DNA of 64,000 nt from Archangium sp. (GTDB taxonomy: Bacteria; Myxococcota; Myxococcia; Myxococcales; Myxococcaceae): NCBI GenBank assembly GCA_030681645.1, contig JAUXRX010000025.1:62001-126000 (forward strand), given 5' to 3'. Every line of letters begins with the position of its first letter. Positions within the stretch are counted from its first letter, which is position 1. Positions 16,705 to 23,591 of the stretch are shown piece after piece. A program made the translations under genes and the position numbers. The notes beneath the pieces were generated by a model. The model was not told the origin of the DNA. It worked only from the letters and a program-made list of their open reading frames with translations, and made no database searches.

Positions 16705-18333
16705 TCAACTGGGCCCGATGATCACCGAGTTCGCCTTGAGCTGCGGCGCATGGGCCTGGAATGCCAGCTCCGGGTGCTTCTGCAGGGCGTGCTGCATCGC
16801 CCACTCGTCACGGAACAACACGAGCGGAAGCCCATCCCGGTCCTGCACGGTCATGCGGTTTCCCTCCCAGTCGAACGCCTTCGGGTCGAACTTCTGCGCC
16901 ACCACCCAGCGCGCGTGGCCGAAGGGTAGCTTGTCTATGATGATGTCGGCGCCGTACTCCGCATCCATCCGGTATTGCAGCACCTCGAACTGGAGCTGCC
17001 CCACCACCCCCACGATCGGGTCCTTCATGCCCATCTGGAGCTGCTGGAAGATCTGAATCGTGCCCTCTTCCGACAGCTGCTCGAGGCCCTTCTCCATCTG
17101 CTTGCGCTTCATCGGGTCCTTCGAGCGCACCACCGCGAAGAACTCGGGCGAGAACCGCGGCACGCACTCGAAGTCGAACGGCGCCGTCTTCTCGAGCAGC
17201 GTGTCGCCGATGCGGAAGATGCCGGGGTCGAAGAGGCCGATCACGTCGCCCGGCCACGCGTCTTCGATGCCGGTGCGCTCGGACGCCATGAACTGCGTCG
17301 GCTTGGCCAGGCGGATGTCCTTGTCGAGCCGCACGTGGTGCGCGGTCATGCCCTTCACGTAGTGCCCCGAGACCACCCGCAGGAACGCGATGCGATCGCG
17401 GTGCGAGGGGTCCATGTTCGCCTGGATCTTGAAGACGAAGCCCGTGAACTTCTCACCCATTGGCTCGATGAAGCCCGCACTCGACGGGCGGCCCGACGGC
17501 GGAGGCGCCATCTCGAGGAACGCGTCGAGAAACGGCCGCACCCCGAAGTTCGTCATCGCCGAGCCGAAGAACATCGGGGACAGCTGCCCCTCGAGCACCT
17601 TCTGCAGGCTGAAGTCGTCGCCGCCGATGTCGAGCAGCTCGATGTCTTCCTTGAGCTTCTCCAGCTCGTTCTCGGTGAGCACCGAGAGGATCTCGTCGCT
17701 CGAGACGGGAATGATCTTCTCCCCCACCTCCGCCTCACCGTGGCGGCCCTCGGCCTGGAACACGTGCACGTTCTTGGTGCGCCGGTCGTACACGCCACGG
17801 AACTCAGGGCCCGAGCCGATGGGCCAGTTCATCGGGTAGGCCCTCATTCCGAGCACCTTCTCCAGCTCGTCCATCAGCTCGAGCGGGGTGCGGCCGTAGC
17901 GGTCGAGCTTGTTGGCGAAGGTGAAGATGGGGATGCCGCGCAGCTTGCAGACCTTGAACAGCTTGATGGTCTGCGGCTCGACGCCCTTCGCCGCGTCGAT
18001 GAGCATCACCGCGGAGTCGGCGGCCGACAGCGTGCGGTACGTGTCCTCGGAGAAGTCCTGGTGGCCCGGCGTGTCGAGCAGGTTGACCGCGTGGCCGCTG
18101 TAGTTGAACTGCAGCACCGAGGACGTGACCGAGATGCCGCGTTCCTTCTCGATCGCCATCCAGTCAGACGTGGCGTACCGCTTGGCGCGCCGCGCCTTCA
18201 CGCTGCCGGCGAGGTGAATCGCTCCGCCGTAGAGGAGCAGCTTCTCCGTCAGCGTGGTCTTGCCGGCGTCAGGGTGCGAGATGATCGCGAACGTGCGCCT
18301 GCGACTGATTTCCCGCTCCAACTCCGAAGACAT
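16705..18333 (-). CDS. prfC: Peptide chain release factor 3, 542 aa
   Basis: RF3 is a translational GTPase that removes RF1 or RF2 from the ribosome after termination. The GTPase motifs are intact: G1 ISHPDAGKTTLTEKLLLYGG, the family feature SDWMAIEKERGISVTSSVLQ (switch), G3 LLDTPGHQDFSEDTYRTLSA and G4 ANKLDRYGRTPLELMDEL. Length matches RF3 (about 530) rather than EF-G. Start: ATG at 18333; the sequence upstream has GGAAAG as a possible ribosome-binding site. The gene is followed after 12 bp by the RIO-type kinase. Confidence 0.96.
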   Translation of the reverse strand: MSSELEREISRRRTFAIISHPDAGKTTLTEKLLLYGGAIHLAGSVKARRAKRYATSDWMAIEKERGISVTSSVLQFNYSGHAVNLLDTPGHQDFSEDTYRTLSAADSAVMLIDAAKGVEPQTIKLFKVCKLRGIPIFTFANKLDRYGRTPLELMDELEKVLGMRAYPMNWPIGSGPEFRGVYDRRTKNVHVFQAEGRHGEAEVGEKIIPVSSDEILSVLTENELEKLKEDIELLDIGGDDFSLQKVLEGQLSPMFFGSAMTNFGVRPFLDAFLEMAPPPSGRPSSAGFIEPMGEKFTGFVFKIQANMDPSHRDRIAFLRVVSGHYVKGMTAHHVRLDKDIRLAKPTQFMASERTGIEDAWPGDVIGLFDPGIFRIGDTLLEKTAPFDFECVPRFSPEFFAVVRSKDPMKRKQMEKGLEQLSEEGTIQIFQQLQMGMKDPIVGVVGQLQFEVLQYRMDAEYGADIIIDKLPFGHARWVVAQKFDPKAFDWEGNRMTVQDRDGLPLVLFRDEWAMQHALQKHPELAFQAHAPQLKANSVIIGPS

Positions 18334-18408
18334 GGCTTTCCGCCTTACTCAAAAAGGGCTGCGTCGGTTGAGGCTTTTGCGCCTCCGGTGCGTATGGTCG
18401 CAGCGCCC

Positions 18409-19329
18409 ATGAACGCGCTCCTCCTCACGCTGCTGGTGGCGACCCCTGACGCTGGTGTCCCACCCCCGGTCCTGCCCGAGTTCAGGCGGCTCGCCGTCAA
18501 CCTCGCGCCGATGCTCGAGTCGCCCTGGGTCAAGGACTGGCTGAGCGCGGTCAACGAGCTCAAACCGGTGAAGCCGAGCACCTGGTACTGCGCCCAGGAC
18601 AAGCAGACCTGCGCCTCGAAGGAGCCGCCGGACGCGGGCTATTCCGCGCGCGTCGTCGATGACGAGTACGTCTACGCCCGCATCACCGAGCCACTGGGGT
18701 ACGCGCGCCCGCTCGACGTGCTGGCCGCCGCGGGCTTCTCTCCGAAGGGGAAGAAGGTGCTCGACTTCGGCTACGGCAACATCGGCCAGCTGCTCATGCT
18801 GTCCCGGCTCGGCGCCGAGGTGCACGGGGTCGAGGTCGACGCGCTCATCCCCCTCGCCACCAGGAGCGTCATCGGCAAGGTGGTGCTGCACCACGGGTTC
18901 TTCGCCGGCGACGCGAAGCTGGTGAAGGAGCTCGGCGGCGGGTTCGACCTGTTCATGTCGAAGAACACGCTCAAGCGCGGCTACGTGCACCCTGCCCAGC
19001 CGAAGGACGCGAAGGGCCAGATCGACCTCGGGCTCGACGATCAGAAGGTGCTCGGGCTGATCTTCGGGATGCTGAAGCCCGGCGCGTTCTTCTACATCTA
19101 CAACCTCGCCCCGGCGCAGGCCGAACCCTACAAGCCCATGGCTGACGGCCGCTGCCCGTGGTCGCGCGAGGTGCTGCAGGCGGCCGGCTTCGAGGTGCTC
19201 GCGTACGACGCGGATGACTCGACGAAGGCCCGGCAGATGGGCCACCTGCTCGAGTGGGATGCCGAGGGTGACGACCTGCAGAAGACCCTGTTCGCCACGT
19301 ACACGCTGCTGCGACGCCCGGTCAGGTGA
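18409..19329 (+). CDS. Exported SAM-dependent methyltransferase-like protein, 306 aa
   Basis: After a short hydrophobic N-terminus (MNALLLTLLVATPDAGVPPP) the protein has a region VVDDEYVYARITEPLGYARP and then a Rossmann-like motif I, KKVLDFGYGNIGQLLMLSRL, followed by GAEVHGVEVDALIPLATRS, the usual SAM-binding order. Later strands FDLFMSKNTLKRGYV and PGAFFYIYNLAP occupy the places of motifs II and III. The combination of a signal-like N-terminus and a methyltransferase fold is unusual, so the reaction is unknown. A TATGGT hexamer ends 10 nt before the ATG at 18409, which supports this start over the ATG at 18394. It overlaps the convergent cNMP gene by 8 bp. Confidence 0.75.
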   Translation: MNALLLTLLVATPDAGVPPPVLPEFRRLAVNLAPMLESPWVKDWLSAVNELKPVKPSTWYCAQDKQTCASKEPPDAGYSARVVDDEYVYARITEPLGYARPLDVLAAAGFSPKGKKVLDFGYGNIGQLLMLSRLGAEVHGVEVDALIPLATRSVIGKVVLHHGFFAGDAKLVKELGGGFDLFMSKNTLKRGYVHPAQPKDAKGQIDLGLDDQKVLGLIFGMLKPGAFFYIYNLAPAQAEPYKPMADGRCPWSREVLQAAGFEVLAYDADDSTKARQMGHLLEWDAEGDDLQKTLFATYTLLRRPVR

Positions 19330-19762
19330 TCTTCATGCGCGGGGCGAACTCGTCAGTCATGTGACGGAGGCGCTCGGCCAGCACCACGATCAACTTCTGC
19401 GACATCTCCTTGCTGCCCTTGAGCGCCACGCGGAAGTCGTAGCCCTCGAGCACCAGCAGCACGGAATTCTCCACCGCCCGAACGGTCGCGGTCCGCGGCG
19501 CCGGATCGAGAATGGAGATCTCCCCGAAGAACTCGCCCACCTTCAGCTCGCGAATCTTGTTGTTGCCGCGCCGCACCTCGCACAGCCCCTCGATGATCAG
19601 GAACACCGACGAACCCGCCGTGCCTTCCTTGATGATCTCGCTGCCCTGGGAGTGCCGCACCTCGATCACCTTCTTCGCCAGCGCCTCGAGGTCGCTGTGC
19701 GGCAACCCGGCCAGCAGCGGGATCGTCTTCAGCGCGTTCAGTCGATCGATGGGCTCGCTCAT
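19322..19762 (-). CDS. Cyclic nucleotide-binding domain protein, 146 aa
   Basis: A stand-alone cNMP-binding domain. The beta-roll is visible as VRHSQGSEIIKEGTAGSSVF, LIIEGLCEVRRGNNKIRELK, and the phosphate-binding cassette GEFFGEISILDPAPRTATVR with its invariant Gly-Glu and Arg-Thr. A C-terminal helix (SQKLIVVLAERLRHMTDEF) follows, with no helix-turn-helix, so it is not a CRP-type regulator. It may act as a cAMP or cGMP sensor through partner binding. The start ATG is at 19762; the gene stands 13 bp after the protein at 19776-20777 on the same strand and ends 8 bp inside the convergent neighbour. Confidence 0.92.
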   Translation of the reverse strand: MSEPIDRLNALKTIPLLAGLPHSDLEALAKKVIEVRHSQGSEIIKEGTAGSSVFLIIEGLCEVRRGNNKIRELKVGEFFGEISILDPAPRTATVRAVENSVLLVLEGYDFRVALKGSKEMSQKLIVVLAERLRHMTDEFAPRMKIT

Positions 19763-19775
19763 GGGGACCCGGAGC

Positions 19776-20777
19776 TTAGTAGGTCGAGGGCCACGCGTCG
19801 TAGCCCGTCATCTCGTTGAGCGTGCGCATCGCCGCCGCGTGGTACCGCGCCTCGAGGTCGGCCCGGACGCGCTCGCTGGTGGGGAGCTCGAGGATCGGCG
19901 CGATCTCGAAGCGCCTCTTCCCGTACGGCTTCGGCAACGGCGGGAGCGTGGCGCTGTTCTCGAACTGGAAGGGCGCCTCACACAGCAGCTCGCCTGCCTC
20001 GGCGTCGACCAGCGTCATCGTGCCGGTGAGCCGCCCTCGCTCCCAGCCCCGGTCCTTCCCCAGTCCCAGGCCGGACCGCGCCTCCAGGCGCGTCGCCGAG
20101 GTCACCACCGCCACCCAGGGGCGCCCGCGGCCCCACCGCTGCGCGGCGGTGAGCAGCGAGCCCCTGTCACCTTTCACCACCGCCTCGCGCAGCCAGCTCG
20201 TGGACAGGAACGCCCAGCCCTCGTCGCCGCCATCGCCCTGGAGCAGCTCGAACTCGAGCAACGGCACGTCGTTTCGGGGCGTTCTCTTCTTCCGCTTCCC
20301 GCACCCCGGCGGTCTCACTTCGCTGTTCATCGCCGCGCGGATTCCCGCCAGCCGCCCGGCGAACTGCGTGGTGACGGCGGCGATCACCCGCTCGTTCTCC
20401 GAGGCGATCGGCTGCGACGGGTCGGGAGGCGGGCTCGGAAAACACGGCACGCCGTTCGTGTGACGCAGCACCGTCCAGCCCGGCGTACGCGCCAGGCAGT
20501 ACGTGCGGTCTTCCCAGTCGACCTTCACGCCGAACCGCGCCGCGTCGCCCGTCACGTCCAACGCGCCGTTGCACTTCACCTTCCGGCGGTACTCGTTGAC
20601 CGCGACGAAGTCGCTCACCAGGTCACAGGCGAGCGACTCGTCGAGCTCGCCCAGCAGCGCGTTCTCGCCACGCCACGCGTCGCGCAGCTTCCTCGGGGTG
20701 AACCACCCGAACGCAGAGGCATAGAGCGCGGCTACCACCAGCAGCCAGCCCACTCCTCCGACGACTCCGGGACGCAC
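19776..20777 (-). CDS. Hypothetical protein with N-terminal membrane anchor, 333 aa
   Basis: The N-terminus has one hydrophobic segment (VVGGVGWLLVVAALYASAFG, residues 4-23), then a soluble part with four or more cysteines (ACDLVSDF, VKCNGAL, TYCLART, VPCFPSPPP). Strands such as RPWVAVVTSATRLEARSGLG and RLTGTMTLVDAEAGELLCEA suggest a periplasmic beta-rich domain. I do not recognise the family. The start is a GTG at 20777; only 29 bp separate it from the divergent DUF1206 gene, so the start or the promoters must be compressed. It may be co-transcribed with the cNMP-binding gene downstream. Confidence 0.75.
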   Translation of the reverse strand: MRPGVVGGVGWLLVVAALYASAFGWFTPRKLRDAWRGENALLGELDESLACDLVSDFVAVNEYRRKVKCNGALDVTGDAARFGVKVDWEDRTYCLARTPGWTVLRHTNGVPCFPSPPPDPSQPIASENERVIAAVTTQFAGRLAGIRAAMNSEVRPPGCGKRKKRTPRNDVPLLEFELLQGDGGDEGWAFLSTSWLREAVVKGDRGSLLTAAQRWGRGRPWVAVVTSATRLEARSGLGLGKDRGWERGRLTGTMTLVDAEAGELLCEAPFQFENSATLPPLPKPYGKRRFEIAPILELPTSERVRADLEARYHAAAMRTLNEMTGYDAWPSTY

Positions 20778-20806
20778 GGTCGCCGATGCTAGCCATAGAG
20801 TGACGC

Positions 20807-21607
20807 ATGGCCGTCATCGAACCGATCGCCCGGGTAGGGCTGGTGGCGCGCGGCGCGCTGTACGTGGTGGTGGGCCTCACCGCCGTGCGGGTGGCCGTCG
20901 GGCTGGGCGGTCGAACCACCGACACCCACGGCGCCGTCGCCGAGGTAGGGCGCTTCTACGCGGGGGGCGTGCTGCTGCTGGTCCTCGCCCTTGGGCTGGC
21001 CGCCTACGTCGTGTGGCGCGTGGCCCAGGCCATCGGCGACCTGGACGAACACGGCTCCGGGCTCAAGGGGTGGGCGATGCGCCTGGGCGAGCTCATCAGC
21101 GCGCTCATCCACTTCGGGTTGGCCCTGACCGCCGCTGGTGTCGCCGTCTTCGTGGGCGCGGGCTCCCTGCGCAATTGGGTGGCGCGGGCCCTCGCTGAGC
21201 CCCTGGGGGCCTGGGCCGTTGGCCTCGCTGGCGCAATCGTCATGGGCGTCGGGGTGAACCAGTTCTACCGCGCGTGGACGGTGAAGTTCGAAGAAGACCT
21301 CCAGCTCGACCAGATGAGCCCGCGCGCGCAGGCGTGGGCACGGCGCATCGGGCGCTTCGGTCTCGCCGCGCGCGGCGTCACCTTCCTCATCGTCGGGTGG
21401 TTCCTGATACGCGCCGCGTTCTACGTCAGCGCCCGCGAGGTGAAGGACATGGGCGAGGCCCTGCGGGTGCTCGGAGCCCAGCCGTACGGGGCCTGGCTGC
21501 TGGGCGTGGTGGCCTGCGGCACCATCGCCTACGGCGTGTCGTCCTTCCTCGAAGCGCGCTACCGCCGCATCGTCAGGCCGCCTGGAACCAGCCCCGCTTC
21601 CGGCTGA
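20807..21607 (+). CDS. DUF1206-family membrane protein, 266 aa
   Basis: The protein consists of three internal repeats, each a pair of transmembrane helices introduced by an Ala-Arg-Gly-type motif: VARGALYVVVGLTAVRVAVG near 14, LGELISALIHFGLALTAAGV near 91, and LAARGVTFLIVGWFLIRAAF near 186. Six membrane segments and short cytoplasmic loops match DUF1206, whose function is unknown. A TAGAGT hexamer ends 5 nt before the ATG, so the message could be leaderless. It is divergent from the gene at 19776-20777 and convergent with 21611-22294, with 3 bp between the stop codons. Confidence 0.88.
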   Translation: MAVIEPIARVGLVARGALYVVVGLTAVRVAVGLGGRTTDTHGAVAEVGRFYAGGVLLLVLALGLAAYVVWRVAQAIGDLDEHGSGLKGWAMRLGELISALIHFGLALTAAGVAVFVGAGSLRNWVARALAEPLGAWAVGLAGAIVMGVGVNQFYRAWTVKFEEDLQLDQMSPRAQAWARRIGRFGLAARGVTFLIVGWFLIRAAFYVSAREVKDMGEALRVLGAQPYGAWLLGVVACGTIAYGVSSFLEARYRRIVRPPGTSPASG

Positions 21608-21610
21608 CGG

Positions 21611-22294
21611 CTACGCGCCGCACTCGTCGGCCTCGTCACGGAAGTCACCGAGCCCGGGAAATGAGAGGCCGCGCTCGCGCAAGGTGCCGCGCAGCTCGCG
21701 CCCCTCGAGCTGAAGAACGACGTCCGCACCGTCCACCCGCCACGTGCCCGAGACCTTCGGGCGGGTGGGCACGTCGTCCACGAACTCCAGCGTCCACGCG
21801 GTGAAGGTGTTCGCCTTGAAGGTGATGCCGCCGCTGGGCCCGAAGACCCCGGGGGTGGGCTCGCCGAACCACGCCACCTCCCGCAGCATGGCGCTCACGT
21901 CTTTCGGGTTGTCGAAGGCACGCCCCGCCAGCACGTGAAACCGCAACGCGCGCCGCAGCGAGGTGAGGTCCCTGTCTTCCAGCAGGCGCTTCTTGCGCTT
22001 GCCGTCGAGGCCGATGCTCGTCTCGAGCAGGCGCAGCGCCTCGTCACGGTCGATGCCGCAGCGATCCGTCGCGTACTGCAGCGCCATCGCGCACGCCTGG
22101 TTGTACGGAGGAAGCGCCCACGACGGGTCCGCCTTCACCGCCGCGGCAAAGGCCTCGGTCGCCGCCTCGAGCTCGCGACGGCCCAGCGCCTCCATGCCCA
22201 CATCGTTCTTCACGCGGGCCGCCGCGCGCGCCGGACTGTCGGCGGCCAGCGCGATCGCGCTCACGCACAACCCCACGGAGATGATGAGTCTCAT
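21611..22294 (-). CDS. Exported protein with TPR-like region, 227 aa
   Basis: A signal peptide (MRLIISVGLCVSAIALAADS, cleavage near ALA-AD) is followed by a helix-turn-helix repeat region of TPR type: GRRELEAATEAFAAAVKADP, SWALPPYNQACAMALQYATD and DREEALRLLETSIGL-like helices. The C-terminal 90 residues form a small beta domain (GGITFKANTFTAWTLEFVDD, GTWRVDGADVVLQLEGREL). A role in the periplasm, perhaps as a scaffold, is likely, but no specific family is recognised. The ATG at 22294 starts the signal peptide; the longer reading frame lacks one. Upstream are 161 bp shared with the divergent TPR lipoprotein gene. Confidence 0.78.
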   Translation of the reverse strand: MRLIISVGLCVSAIALAADSPARAAARVKNDVGMEALGRRELEAATEAFAAAVKADPSWALPPYNQACAMALQYATDRCGIDRDEALRLLETSIGLDGKRKKRLLEDRDLTSLRRALRFHVLAGRAFDNPKDVSAMLREVAWFGEPTPGVFGPSGGITFKANTFTAWTLEFVDDVPTRPKVSGTWRVDGADVVLQLEGRELRGTLRERGLSFPGLGDFRDEADECGA

Positions 22295-22455
22295 CACCCG
22301 AAGATGGAGCAAAGGGACCAGCGGAACAACCCGGCGCGCGGCTGCGTGCCCGCAGCGGCGCTCACCGCCCCCGCGTTCACGGCAGCTTGGCGGCTGGCAC
22401 GCCGCTCGCTTTGGAAGACCGCAGGGACACACCTCCCGGAAAGGTCGAACCGAAC

Positions 22456-23394
22456 ATGTCGTCGCCGAAGAAGATTCTCGCTGCAGCCCTCGCCGCTCTC
22501 TCCATCACCGCCTGCCAGGACCCGAAGCCTGTGCCGCCGGTCATTCCTTCGAAGGTCATCACCCAGCCCGTCGCGCGCACGGTCGAGCTGCGCGACGCCG
22601 GAGCTCCCATCTCCATCGCGCCGGTCGAGGCCGCGCCCATCGACGCGCTCGCCATCGCCACCGACTCGCCGAACGTCGATCACCTCGGCCGTGCCCGGCA
22701 GCTGTCGGGCGAAGGCGACGTGAAGGGCGCCCTGCTCGAGGCTCGGCGCGCGCTGTTCATCACCCCGTCTGACGTCGAGACGCTCACCCTGGTGGCGAAG
22801 CTCTCGCGGCGCGCCGGCCAGGCCGGGCTCGCTTCGGAGGCCTGGGGCCGGGTGGCGGCGCTGTCGCCTGACGATGCCCTGCCGCTCATCTCGCAGGCGC
22901 GCGCGCTGATTCAGCAGAAGGACTACGCCGGCGCGGTGAGGTCGGGCCGCGAGGCGATCAAGCGCGACTCGGGGAACGTCGAGTCGTTCCAGGTCACCGG
23001 CATCGCGCAGCTCGCCCTGAACGAGCTCAATGGCGCCATCGCCAGCTTCGAGAAGGCCGTCGAGCTCGAGCCGAATCATGGGTGGGCGCTCAACAACCTC
23101 GGCTTCGCCTGCCTGCGCGCGAATCAGAACGAGCGCGCGGTGATCGTGCTGGAGCATGCAGCCGACGTGCTTCCCAACGTGGCGTACGTGCAGAACAACC
23201 TGGGCGTGGCGTTGGAGCGGGTGGGCCGCGGTGACGAGGCGAAGGCCGCGTACCAGCACGCCATGGACCTCTCACCGAAGTACGTGAAGGCCCGCATCAA
23301 CGCCGCTCGCGTGGCGAAGGTGACCCAGCCGCAGGAAGAGCCGCAGGTGGACGACACCATGAGCGACCTTCCTCACCCGATGCCTGAGCCGTAG
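22456..23394 (+). CDS. TPR-repeat lipoprotein, 312 aa
   Basis: The signal MSSPKKILAAALAALSITAC gives Cys20 and a lipid anchor. Four or five tetratricopeptide repeats fill residues 75-285: GDVKGALLEARRALFITPSD, KDYAGAVRSGREAIKRDSGN, NELNGAIASFEKAVELEPNH, then NNLGVALERVGRGDEAKAAY with HAMDLSPKYVKARINAA. TPR lipoproteins serve as scaffolds in secretion, pilus and envelope complexes. The ATG at 22456 is preceded by GGAAAGG at a suitable distance; the upstream in-frame ATG at 22387 has no signal peptide. The next gene is a class A PBP 197 bp away, separated by a REP-B repeat. Confidence 0.88.
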   Translation: MSSPKKILAAALAALSITACQDPKPVPPVIPSKVITQPVARTVELRDAGAPISIAPVEAAPIDALAIATDSPNVDHLGRARQLSGEGDVKGALLEARRALFITPSDVETLTLVAKLSRRAGQAGLASEAWGRVAALSPDDALPLISQARALIQQKDYAGAVRSGREAIKRDSGNVESFQVTGIAQLALNELNGAIASFEKAVELEPNHGWALNNLGFACLRANQNERAVIVLEHAADVLPNVAYVQNNLGVALERVGRGDEAKAAYQHAMDLSPKYVKARINAARVAKVTQPQEEPQVDDTMSDLPHPMPEP

Positions 23395-23404
23395 GCCCTC
23401 ACGG

Positions 23405-23446
23405 CCCCTCACCCCAACCCTCTCCCCGCTTCGCAGGGAGAGGGAG
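23405..23446. repeat. REP-B repeat after the TPR lipoprotein gene
   Basis: A nearly identical copy of the element at 7192-7233, with CCCTCTCCCC, a GCTTCGCA loop and GGGAGAGGG. It lies 10 bp after the TPR gene stop. The rest of the 23395-23591 gap holds only the putative TACAGT -10 (23574-23579) of the next gene. Confidence 0.8.
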
Positions 23447-23591
23447 CACGGGTACGGCGTTTGCTCTGGTGGGTTGAATGACCAGCACGTCGCGGTTGTT
23501 GACCCGCAGGATGCGGCCGAGCGGAGACACGTCTGCGGCTCAGAAGGAGACCCCCGCGCCGCTCCCCGGCGGCTACAGTCCCCCACCGCTG

